64,000 bases of DNA, taken from assembly GCA_003389215.1 (NCBI GenBank), contig QQVP01000007.1, positions 1 to 64,000 on the forward strand, written 5' to 3'. Shown one piece after another: positions 51,529 to 64,000 of the stretch. Made by a program: the position numbers and the translations under genes. A model generated the notes under the pieces. That model saw nothing but the letters and a program-made list of their open reading frames with translations. It was not told the origin of the DNA and did no database searches. Source of the stretch: Planctomycetota bacterium. GTDB lineage: Bacteria > Planctomycetota > Planctomycetia > Pirellulales > UBA7805. Within the stretch, counting starts at the first letter, position 1. Each line of letters opens with the position of its first letter.

Positions 51529-52100
51529 TCGTCATTCGAGGGTGCGCCCTCATCCGTACCAGCAGAAGCTGCGCGGCGTTGTTCACGCAAGCCTTCGATG
51601 CCGATCATGATCGCGCCGCAGACGAGCAGGCTGTCGGCGATATTGAAGTTCGGCCAGCGATAGTCTCCGTAGCGCAACAAGATCCAGTCGCGCACGGCGT
51701 GAATCGGTTCGCCGGCGAGCTCGTAATTCGGGGGCCACACCATGCCGTGGAGGGCGAGCCGGTCGTAGAGATTGCCAAGAATGCCAGCGGTGACCGCGGC
51801 CAGAGCCACACACAGCCAGAGCTTGCGAATCTCGCCGAGCCAGAACAGCCAGTAGGCGACTCCCAACAGGGCCAAGATCGATAACGCCGCGAACAGCCTG
51901 GTCATGCCCTGGCCAATGCCGAACAGGGCCCCCTGGTTCAGGCTCACCTCCAACTCGACGAAGCCCGGGACGATCTCGAGAACCTCCGGCCGCTGCCAGA
52001 GCCGCGCGAAAATCCACGACTTGGTGGTCAGATCGGCGACGGTGCCCAAGAGCACGATCGCCACAAACAGCAGATAGCGGCGAAGCGGGATCGCCCTCAT
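51525..52100 (-). CDS. lspA: Lipoprotein signal peptidase
   Basis: 191 residues with four transmembrane helices. Signal peptidase II cleaves lipobox signal peptides after lipidation; this window encodes several putative substrates. Catalytic aspartates are Asp113 in GILGNLYDRL and Asp156 in WPNFNIADSLL; SLNQGALFGIGQG and TKSWI are conserved. The ATG at 52100 gives MRAIPLRRYLLFVAIVLLG. The C-terminal tail is acidic. Confidence 0.95.
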   Translation of the reverse strand: MRAIPLRRYLLFVAIVLLGTVADLTTKSWIFARLWQRPEVLEIVPGFVELEVSLNQGALFGIGQGMTRLFAALSILALLGVAYWLFWLGEIRKLWLCVALAAVTAGILGNLYDRLALHGMVWPPNYELAGEPIHAVRDWILLRYGDYRWPNFNIADSLLVCGAIMIGIEGLREQRRAASAGTDEGAPSNDD

Positions 52101-52239
52101 GGCTTCATCTCCCGATCAGCACGTCACCAGTCGTCCCGCGCCTGCGGGCACGCACGGCAAGAGGCGCTCTATCGACGGTGACGGGATGCACCACCCCGCG
52201 CCGACAGCCGGCGAGGCAGCGTGGCCTTCGCAAGCTCTT

Positions 52240-52611
52240 CTAGCCCTGTTCTCGCAAGCTCGCGCAGTTGATGCAAAACGGCGTATAGGGGATCGCCTTC
52301 AAGCGGGTCTTCTTGATCGGCTTCTGGCATTCCTCGCAGATGCCGTACGTCTTCTCCTCGATGCGCTCCAGGGCGGACTCGATGGCGTCCAGGGTGCCTT
52401 CTTCCGTCTCCATCAGGCTTAGCGTGAACTCCTGTTCGAAGTTGTCGCTGCCAATGTCCGCCATATGAATCGGCATGCTCGACAAGTCGCCGTTGGCTTC
52501 CGAGCGTGTCTTATTCAAAGCCGCATCCGCCATTGCCGACACGTCGCCACGAAGGCGGGCCCGCAACTGCAGCAGCATTTCTTTGTAGGGCTTGAGTTCC
52601 GTCTTTTTCAT
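52240..52611 (-). CDS. DksA/TraR family zinc-finger protein
   Basis: 123 residues, shorter than E. coli DksA. Coiled-coil N-terminal part (KPYKEMLLQLRARLRGDVSA) with MADIGSDNFEQEFTLSLMET matching the DksA tip region, and a C4 zinc finger CEEC (92-95) and CINC (113-116). Such proteins bind the RNA polymerase secondary channel and tune transcription. The ATG at 52611 gives MKKTELKPYK. A strong TTGACA/TAGAAT promoter is 120 bp upstream. Confidence 0.9.
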   Translation of the reverse strand: MKKTELKPYKEMLLQLRARLRGDVSAMADAALNKTRSEANGDLSSMPIHMADIGSDNFEQEFTLSLMETEEGTLDAIESALERIEEKTYGICEECQKPIKKTRLKAIPYTPFCINCASLREQG

Positions 52612-52928
52612 CGCAGTCCCCAATGATGAGAGGCTCAAAGAAGATGAATTCGCTGATGTACCCGTGGGCGATGCCGATTCTGAAGCGACGCCCCCCGGTT
52701 AACGCTCTGTTGGTACAAAGCAGACCCGTTATTCTAAGCAGCTGCAGATAGGGTGTCAAACGGTGCGGTCCCTTGGGCGACGCATCAGCGGCGACCTTGA
52801 ACACCAAAAAGAGCTTACCTAGACTCAAGTTGGAGTCGGAACGGGTTCGAGTCGGAACGCACACAGCCACGTTGCCGACTGTGCTTCGGCTTCGCTTCCC
52901 AGGCAGCTCTGCTCACAGTGCGCTACAC
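52612..52928. other. Intergenic region between divergent dksA-like and thrC genes
   Basis: No gene. It holds the dksA-family promoter and, nearer thrC, a direct repeat gagtcggaacg (52833-52843 and 52849-52859) with 16-bp period. No thrC promoter could be assigned. Confidence 0.4.
52731..52759 (-). promoter_or_regulatory. Sigma70-type promoter of the dksA-family gene
   Basis: On the minus strand a perfect TTGACA (52759-52754), a 17-bp spacer and TAGAAT (52736-52731). Start near 52724, leader about 113 bases. Confidence 0.7.
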
Positions 52929-54338
52929 GTGAACGTTTCCACAAGAGTCGATGTTGCGTTTCAGCGGTGCATTCATCCATCGTGCGCGACGACCTACGGG
53001 ATTGAAGAGATTCGCGTAGGCTGCGGGGAATGTGGCGGGCTGCTCGATGTCGCTTACGATTGGGATCGCGCCCGCCCACCGCGCCAGCTGGCCGATTTCG
53101 AACAGCTTTGGAGTCGACGTCACGAACCGCTACCGCACAGCGGGGTATGGCGTTTCCACGCGCTCTTACCGTTCGCCGAACCTGAGCACATCGTCACCGT
53201 CGGCGAGGGACAAACGATCTTGCAGCGCTCGACTTCAGTGGCGGACTACGTCGGCCTTTCCGGCGGTGAACTCTATCTGCAGTACGAGGGGCTCAACCCC
53301 TCGGGCAGCTTCAAAGACAACGGCATGACCGCCGCCTTCACGCACGCCCGCAGCGTGGGTGCCAAACGGGCAGCCTGTGCCTCGACCGGCAACACGAGCG
53401 CGTCGTTGGCGATGTATGCCTCCGTCACCGGGTTGATGAAGGCGATCATCTTCATCGGTTCGGGCAAGATCGCCTACGGCAAGCTCTCGCAGGCGCTCGA
53501 TTACGGGGCCCTCACGCTGCAGATCGAGGGAGACTTCGACGACGCCATGCAGCGAGTCCGCGAGGTGTCGAGCAAGCTGGGCATCTACCTGGTCAACAGC
53601 GTCAACCCGTTTCGTCTCGAGGGGCAAAAGAGCGTCATGTACCGGGTGCTCGAGGCGCTGCGCTGGGAAGTGCCCGACTGGATCGTCGTGCCCGGCGGCA
53701 ACCTCGGCAACTCGAGTGCGTTCGGCAAGGCGTTCATCGAGTTGAAGGAACTGGGCCTGATCGATCGGGTGCCGCGTCTGGCCGTGATCAACGCGGCCGG
53801 TGCCAGCACGCTGTTCGAGCTCTACGAGAAACGAGGTCTGCGGTGGCAGCAGGGCGCGCCGCAAACGGAACTCGTCGACGACTACTATGCCGAACTCGAC
53901 GCGGCCCACCGCCGCGCCTCGACGATTGCCAGCGCCATCGAAATCAATCGCCCGGTGAACTTGATGAAGAGTTTGCGGGCCCTCGAGTTCTGCGACGGCG
54001 TCGTGCGAGTGGCCACCGATCAACAGATTCTCGACGGCAAGGCTCAGGTGGGAGCAGGCGGCTTCGGCTGCGAACCGGCCAGCGGGGCCAGTGTGGCCGG
54101 GGCGAAGATGCTCTGCGAAGAGGGCGTGATCGGACCGGACGAGCGCGTCGTCTGCATCCTCACCGGGCATGCGCTCAAAGATCCCGACGTCACGGTGGCC
54201 TATCACGCTGGTGACGAGGAGATGTTCGAGCGCGTGCTAGGTAGCCGCGGCGTAAAGAGTGCGGCTTTTGCCAATAGCGCAGTGCCGGTGGCCAACAATC
54301 TCGACGCGATCGTCCAGGCAATCGAACAACACGCCTAA
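52929..54338 (+). CDS. thrC: Threonine synthase
   Basis: 469 residues from the proposed GTG start. PLP enzyme converting O-phosphohomoserine to threonine. An N-terminal zinc-ribbon-like segment ([20 protein letters not shown], then [14 protein letters not shown]) precedes the catalytic domain with PLP lysine in [48 protein letters not shown] and a C-terminal [11 protein letters not shown]. The start is uncertain: the frame is open to 52773, but family proteins begin shortly before the zinc-ribbon, and no clear ribosome-binding site was found. dapB follows 49 bp downstream, suggesting cotranscription. Confidence 0.92.
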   Translation: MNVSTRVDVAFQRCIHPSCATTYGIEEIRVGCGECGGLLDVAYDWDRARPPRQLADFEQLWSRRHEPLPHSGVWRFHALLPFAEPEHIVTVGEGQTILQRSTSVADYVGLSGGELYLQYEGLNPSGSFKDNGMTAAFTHARSVGAKRAACASTGNTSASLAMYASVTGLMKAIIFIGSGKIAYGKLSQALDYGALTLQIEGDFDDAMQRVREVSSKLGIYLVNSVNPFRLEGQKSVMYRVLEALRWEVPDWIVVPGGNLGNSSAFGKAFIELKELGLIDRVPRLAVINAAGASTLFELYEKRGLRWQQGAPQTELVDDYYAELDAAHRRASTIASAIEINRPVNLMKSLRALEFCDGVVRVATDQQILDGKAQVGAGGFGCEPASGASVAGAKMLCEEGVIGPDERVVCILTGHALKDPDVTVAYHAGDEEMFERVLGSRGVKSAAFANSAVPVANNLDAIVQAIEQHA

Positions 54339-54387
54339 CGCGGCACTCGTTTCGCCGACGCGGCGCCAGGACCCTTAAGGAATCACC

Positions 54388-55185
54388 ATGATCACGAAGA
54401 TCGCCATTCACGGAGCGGCCGGACGCATGGGCCGACGCCTCGTCGCGTTGGCCACGGAGAACGAACAGCTGGAGGTTGCCTCGGCGGTCGAAGACGCCGG
54501 CTCGCCGCTGCTGGGTCAAGATGCGGGAGAGCTGGCCGGCGTCGGCACGATCGGGGTTCCGCTCACCTCGGAGCTTGCCGGTGAGCCGGCGGTGGTGATT
54601 GATTTCTCCGTCCCGGCGGCGGCCGTGAAGATTGCCCAGGCCTGTGCCCAGCAGCGGGTGGCCCTGGTTTCGGCGACCACGGGTCTCGAAGCCGCGCAGC
54701 AGGAGGTGATTTTGGCGGCGGCGCAGCAAGTGCCGTTGTTGCAAGCGCCGAACACGAGCCTCGCCGTCAATCTCGTGATGAATCTCTCGCGAACGACGGC
54801 GGCCGCGCTGGCCGAACACCCCAGCGGAGCGGACGTCGAGATCATCGAGCGGCACCATCGTTTCAAGGAAGACGCCCCCAGCGGCACGGCACTGAAGTTC
54901 GGTGAAATCATTGCGGGGGAGATGAAGCAGGCCGTGCAGCGACACGGGCGCGAAGGTCGCCCTGGCGCGCGACCGCACGATGAGATCGGCTATCACGCGG
55001 TGCGCACGGGCGACAACCCCGGCGAACACACAATCATCTTCGGCCTGTTGGGTGAAACGATCGAGCTGCGGGTGGCGGCGACCAGTCGCGATGCGTATGC
55101 CCACGGAGCGTTGGCGGCGGCGGAATTCCTCGTCGGCAAGCCGGCGGGGTTGTATCACATGAACGACGTGCTGGGCCTGTCGTAG
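54388..55185 (+). CDS. dapB: 4-hydroxy-tetrahydrodipicolinate reductase
   Basis: 265 residues. Lysine/diaminopimelate pathway reductase using NAD(P)H. The Rossmann motif IAIHGAAGRMGRRLV is at the start; the substrate-binding motif EIIERHHRFKEDAPSGTALK holds the catalytic His and Lys; VVIDFSVPAAAVK and GEHTIIFGLLGETIEL are conserved. The ATG follows taaggaa. It follows thrC, so the two aspartate-family genes are likely cotranscribed. Confidence 0.97.
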   Translation: MITKIAIHGAAGRMGRRLVALATENEQLEVASAVEDAGSPLLGQDAGELAGVGTIGVPLTSELAGEPAVVIDFSVPAAAVKIAQACAQQRVALVSATTGLEAAQQEVILAAAQQVPLLQAPNTSLAVNLVMNLSRTTAAALAEHPSGADVEIIERHHRFKEDAPSGTALKFGEIIAGEMKQAVQRHGREGRPGARPHDEIGYHAVRTGDNPGEHTIIFGLLGETIELRVAATSRDAYAHGALAAAEFLVGKPAGLYHMNDVLGLS

Positions 55186-55232
55186 GCTCGGGCGGCCACC
55201 GACCCTCGGCCACGTTTTCCAGGTGTGCCGCG

Positions 55233-55595
55233 ATGGCGAAGTGCGACGAAGGCTATCTCTGCGAAGTCTGCGGCCACGACGTGGCGGCGATCACCGAGAG
55301 CGATCTCTACTTGCGGTACGTCATCGGCATGCTCGACCCCGAGGTGCTGCACACCACGCCCGAACGCCACATCCGCTGCAACCCGGCCTTGGCCCAGTTC
55401 ATCGTGGCCGACGAGTTCCCCGCCGTGGTCGTCGAGGGAGACTTCGACAAGCGGCAGCTCGATGCCAGGTTCGTGGCCGATCGCGAGGATCTGGTGACCC
55501 GTGGTTGGCGGCGACTGCAGAAGGTGGCCGACATCGAGGACGCGATCATCAATTATCCCTTGCCTGAGGTGCGCGGGCCGAGGGCGTCCGATTGA
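55233..55595 (+). CDS. Conserved-looking hypothetical protein
   Basis: 120 residues, not recognised. It begins MAKCDEGYLCEVCGHDVAAI with CxxC, continues LYLRYVIGMLDPEVLHTTPE and RHIRCNPALAQFIVADEF, and ends in an acidic/basic tail. A small metal-binding role is possible but unproven. It starts 47 bp after dapB on the same strand, with ccaggtg as a weak ribosome-binding site. Confidence 0.65.
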   Translation: MAKCDEGYLCEVCGHDVAAITESDLYLRYVIGMLDPEVLHTTPERHIRCNPALAQFIVADEFPAVVVEGDFDKRQLDARFVADREDLVTRGWRRLQKVADIEDAIINYPLPEVRGPRASD

Positions 55596-55645
55596 TTCCT
55601 GGCGGCGGCGCGCTTTTAGGTCATGTAGCGCGCGGCACGCAGCAG

Positions 55646-57187
55646 CTAAAGTTCGACGTCGGCCGGGCGATAGAGCATCGCGATCGGCAGCAGCACCAAG
55701 GCGGCCAGGCCGAAGATGAAGTATTTTGGCAGCTGGAGCTTCGCCAGCATGACGTCGGCCCCGAAGAAGCAGCCGGCGGCCAACAGAATCGCGAACCAGG
55801 TGACCAGGTTCATCGAGCCGATCACCCGGCCCTTGAGGTGGCGGGGCGGCTTCGACTGCAGATAGACCTGCACCGGGAGCGCGAAGAGGCCTGTGAAGAA
55901 TCCCATCACGACGAACAGAACGCGACTGCCCTGATAGCCGAGCAAGTGGGGCCAGACGTCGACCTCGACGTCCTCGCTGAAGATCCGGGTGCCGTCGTCG
56001 GCGCGCGACAGGGCGGCGCGCGACAGGGCGGCGCGCGACAGGGCGGCGATCGATGCGGCGTCTGCCGGTGTGGTGCGGGTGCCCCCGTTACCCGTCACGG
56101 AAGGGCCGAAGTCCGCACCGCTCGCTGGCATGCCTGCCGGTAGCGAGGCCAACACCAGACAGGTCACCAGTCCCCAGGCCCCGATCCGCACCAGACCGAA
56201 ACGCACCTGCTTGTGCGACATCCGCCCCGCGACGACGAAACCGGCCGCGATGCCGACCGAACTGCCGGCCAACATCAGGCTGGTCGTTTCATAGTTCTTC
56301 TGAAACTGAAACACCCCCAGCCAGTTGATCGTCATCGGCAGCAGGGCGGCCACGAACCAGAACGCCGAATAGACCACGAGCGCCCGGCCCAGAGTGCGAT
56401 CCTCGCGCAAGATCCGCCACGTCTCTGCACCCGAGGCGAAGTCGGATGACCGGAACTTGCCCTGCCGCTGCGCCACGGGCGTGCTGCGGACGAATAAACT
56501 CGTCACCGTCCCGATCACGGCGATGCCGACGCAGCACATTCCCGCGGTCACCAGCGAATCGCGCAAGCGGTCGAGCAGCCAGCCGCCCAGCCAGATGCCG
56601 AGCACGATGGCCACGAACGTCGTCATCTGAATGACGCCGTTGAAACGGGGCAAGTCGCTGCCGCGGACCATCTCCGGCAGGATGCCGTACTTGGCCGGGC
56701 CGAACCAGGCACTCTGCATCCCCATCAAAAACAGCACCGCCAGCAACAGCCACGGCACGCCCGGCATGAAGTAAATGTCGTTCTCGACCGAAACGTCGCC
56801 AAAGTTGCGGACATGCTTGCCGAGCTCCGGCGACGGCATCGTCAGGAAAGTGACGACCGCGGCCAGCATCACCACGATCTCGGCGACCTTGCAGCCGACG
56901 ATCAGATACTTCTTCCGCACCCGATCGGAACAGTAGCCGGCGATGCCGGAGAAGAGAACGAAGGGCAGTGCGAAGACGCCATTGGCCAGGAATTGGCGAT
57001 CCTGCGGCTCGGACACGCCGGCCAACAGCACGCTCATCGACAAGAAAAGCACGATCTGTTTGAAGACGTTGTCGTTAAACGCGCCGAGAAACTGGGTGAT
57101 CGACATGCCCCAAAAGGCGCGATCCTGATACAGCGGCGGCAGCGCGTCGTAATCGAGTGTCGAGTTGTCGGCTTCCGTGGCGGCCAT
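55646..57187 (-). CDS. MFS transporter (lysophospholipid transporter-like)
   Basis: 513 residues, about 12 transmembrane helices. The N-terminus FWGMSITQFLGAFNDNVFKQ is like LplT and the transporter half of Aas-type proteins, and ILPEMVRGSDLPRFNGVIQM is also family-like. Between helices, about residues 380-400, a tandem ALSRA-ALSRA-ALSRA insertion is encoded by three 15-bp direct repeats; this loop is not expected in the family. The ATG at 57187 gives MAATEADNSTLDYD. The substrate call is by similarity only. Confidence 0.8.
   Translation of the reverse strand: MAATEADNSTLDYDALPPLYQDRAFWGMSITQFLGAFNDNVFKQIVLFLSMSVLLAGVSEPQDRQFLANGVFALPFVLFSGIAGYCSDRVRKKYLIVGCKVAEIVVMLAAVVTFLTMPSPELGKHVRNFGDVSVENDIYFMPGVPWLLLAVLFLMGMQSAWFGPAKYGILPEMVRGSDLPRFNGVIQMTTFVAIVLGIWLGGWLLDRLRDSLVTAGMCCVGIAVIGTVTSLFVRSTPVAQRQGKFRSSDFASGAETWRILREDRTLGRALVVYSAFWFVAALLPMTINWLGVFQFQKNYETTSLMLAGSSVGIAAGFVVAGRMSHKQVRFGLVRIGAWGLVTCLVLASLPAGMPASGADFGPSVTGNGGTRTTPADAASIAALSRAALSRAALSRADDGTRIFSEDVEVDVWPHLLGYQGSRVLFVVMGFFTGLFALPVQVYLQSKPPRHLKGRVIGSMNLVTWFAILLAAGCFFGADVMLAKLQLPKYFIFGLAALVLLPIAMLYRPADVEL
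56001..56045. repeat. Three tandem 15-bp repeats inside the MFS gene
   Basis: The unit gcgcgcgacagggcg occurs at 56001-56015, 56016-56030 and 56031-56045 and encodes ALSRA per unit on the minus strand. The length is a multiple of three, so the frame is kept. Confidence 0.9.
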
Positions 57188-57358
57188 GAGGCGAGGGCGA
57201 GCAGGCGCGGATCGCGAACGTGAGCATTATGCGGTAGCCAGCGGCGCAGCGACATAGCAATACGCGCCGCGCACGCAGGGCCACGCGCTCGTCGATCCGG
57301 CGATGCCCGATGAACCGCATGAAGTTGAGGAGCCGTCGTCTACTCGACGACGCGTCAC

Positions 57359-58363
57359 TCATTCGACCACAGGCGGGACGGTGTCCTTCTGCAGGGCGCC
57401 GAACTGCACCAGGGCCACGGCCGCCAACACGCCGGCGAAGGCGGCCATCTGCCGGGGCAGAATTTGCTCGTTGTCGACCGCTCCCCACAGGAGCGCGATC
57501 AGCGGGATCAAGTAGGTGACCATACCGGCGTAGAGCGGCCCCTGCTCTTGCAGCAGCTTCGTGAAGATCAACACCCCGAGTCCCGTGCCGATGACGCCGA
57601 GGGCCACCACGCAGGCGACGGGCAACCACAGCGGCGTTGGGGGTGGTGACGGAGCATCGCCGCTGGCGAGCAGTCTTGGCGTCGCGTCAGGTATGCCGGT
57701 GGCCACGGGCGACAGGGGGACGGACCCCGGTTCCGTGTCCTGGCCCCGCGCCACGGGGGTGTCGTGTTCGTCGGCAAAGAACGGCACCGGGGCCAGAATG
57801 ACGGTCGAGAGCGCCAGGGCCGTCATCGTCAACGGCAAGGCGGGTACGCCCGCGAAGCGACGTTTGATGTAGGTGTTGCAGGTGGCATAGAACAGCGGCA
57901 CGCTGATCGCCAGGGCGATCGTAGCCCAACTCAGCGCGTACTGTTCCCGCCCATCGAGCAGGATGATCGCCGAGCAGATGAGACCCAACACGACGCCGGC
58001 CACTTGTCGCGGCTTGGGAAAGATCCCCAGCATGGGGATCGAGACGAGAATCGTCAGCAGTGGCACGAAGCAGACCATCATGCCGATGAAGCCGCTCTGG
58101 CCGATCTGCCGAATCAAGAGTGGCTGAATCACGAACGGCCAGCTATAGCCGCCGATCGCCACCAGCAACAGCGGCAAGGCGTGTTCGCGGCCGAGCGACC
58201 AGGGACGCCGCCTCCACAGCCAGACGAGCAGCAACGGCAACAGGCCGCCTGCCACGCGAAACCAGGCCACGCTCAATGGATCGAAGGCGAGCATCGCCTT
58301 CTTCATGAGCATGAAGTTCGTGCCCCAGATAAAGCACAAAAACAAGAACAGAAAGTGTGCCAT
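57359..58363 (-). CDS. EamA/DMT family transporter
   Basis: 334 residues with about ten transmembrane helices in two EamA halves. FIWGTNFMLMKKAMLAFDPL and VAWFRVAGGLLPLLLVWLWR are typical of the first half; ALGVIGTGLGVLIFTKLLQE and GMVTYLIPLIALLWGAV of the second. A Pro/Thr-rich loop between the halves (about residues 200-245) is longer than usual. Substrate unknown. It ends 21 bp before thiC's 3' side on the same strand, so it is the gene downstream of thiC. Confidence 0.85.
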   Translation of the reverse strand: MAHFLFLFLCFIWGTNFMLMKKAMLAFDPLSVAWFRVAGGLLPLLLVWLWRRRPWSLGREHALPLLLVAIGGYSWPFVIQPLLIRQIGQSGFIGMMVCFVPLLTILVSIPMLGIFPKPRQVAGVVLGLICSAIILLDGREQYALSWATIALAISVPLFYATCNTYIKRRFAGVPALPLTMTALALSTVILAPVPFFADEHDTPVARGQDTEPGSVPLSPVATGIPDATPRLLASGDAPSPPPTPLWLPVACVVALGVIGTGLGVLIFTKLLQEQGPLYAGMVTYLIPLIALLWGAVDNEQILPRQMAAFAGVLAAVALVQFGALQKDTVPPVVE

Positions 58364-58383
58364 AGCCGGGGCGACCTGACCAC

Positions 58384-63644
<5,261 letters not shown>

Positions 63645-64000
63645 GGAGCGGCGAAACAGAAGGGCAGGAAACGCGACAGCAACCCGATTCGCTAGCAGCG
63701 CCGGCGGTCCGCCGAAATTGGCGCCGCACGGAGGGCGGCGCGAGGGCAAGCTGCATGCACGGGCTATTCCCCACAGTATCGTCGAGAGTTTGCCAAGCGA
63801 CAACCGCGCGCAAGCACACCTCGCTTGAATTTGCCCAGCTTCAATATCTGCGAGAGCCTTGCCAGGGCTCAAGACCGTGTGAACCGGAACCGATATCCAA
63901 AGTGTCAAAGTCTCGACATCGGGGTATCGGCGCGCGCTTCGCTGGCTTTGCCACCACACCGCGCGGAACCCAACGGGACCTTGGCCTGTCCCGTCAGCGC
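63645..64000. other. Upstream region of metH to the window end
   Basis: About 356 bp with no gene in view. I looked for SAM- and cobalamin-type riboswitch landmarks on the minus strand and found none. The metH promoter is not assigned. Confidence 0.4.

Noticed and set aside
51269-51610. Collagen-like GGPKGGPK frame over the 12-bp tandem repeats
   Set aside because: Only the repeat itself gives the pattern, the flanks are not protein-like and the frame runs antisense into lspA.
63645-64000. SAM or cobalamin riboswitch upstream of metH
   Set aside because: None of the conserved segments of these aptamers could be found by eye on the minus strand.

Overview
This window is a GC-rich chromosomal segment from a planctomycete, most likely of the Pirellulales type; the assignment is an inference from gene content. 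The evidence is a PSCyt/DUF1549/DUF1553 protein next to a DUF1501 protein, secreted dockerin-like proteins ending in PEP-CTERM sorting signals, a DUF3604 protein, a ResB/CcsA (system II) cytochrome c maturation operon, and many large secreted proteins of unknown role. Every gene was named from motifs read in the translated sequence; no database search was made.

Layout. 1-2.7 kb: the 3' end of an NAD-dependent epimerase gene, a HAD phosphatase and a beta-CASP metallo-beta-lactamase nuclease. 3-20.5 kb: an envelope and secretion region with four PEP-CTERM proteins sharing one C-terminal module, three zinc metalloproteases, the DUF1553/DUF1501 pair, a pseudopilin, a DUF3604 protein and a K+ channel. 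21-29.8 kb: a Bax-inhibitor-1 family membrane protein, tRNA-Gln, an FHA-GAF-PP2C phosphatase, a GH10-like protein, purC, aroC and an unknown membrane-anchored protein. 29.8-37.4 kb (all minus strand): CcsA, ResB and a lipoprotein in one operon, then an OmpA-type lipoprotein, a protein with an N-terminal DNA-binding-like domain and a C-terminal membrane helix, and a small secreted protein. 38.3-42.3 kb: a three-gene ExbB/ExbD-like proton-channel operon. 42.4-64 kb: mostly housekeeping genes: glutamine amidotransferase, bioA, SAM hydrolase family, gatB-gatA-gatC, rpmB, a histidinol-phosphatase-like gene, an Rrf2 regulator, lspA, a dksA family gene, thrC, dapB, an MFS and a DMT transporter, thiC and metH.

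How the genes fit together. tRNA-Gln and GatCAB can together serve indirect Gln-tRNA synthesis. thrC, dapB and metH belong to aspartate-family amino acid metabolism, and metH, the SAM hydrolase homologue and bioA all touch SAM or methionine chemistry. LspA would process the lipoproteins encoded here.

The most unusual signals are: (1) a 383-bp inverted repeat, identical by eye, joining the 3' ends of two convergent PEP-CTERM genes; (2) a shared module of about 125 residues that also occurs as a stand-alone secreted protein, behind a leader with a promoter and an attenuator-like hairpin; (3) two copies of a foldback element of about 160 bp whose CTAGAGCG ends supply or touch TAG stop codons; and (4) an ExbB-ExbD-ExbD-like operon in which one ExbD-like subunit has the expected membrane aspartate and the other has alanine.
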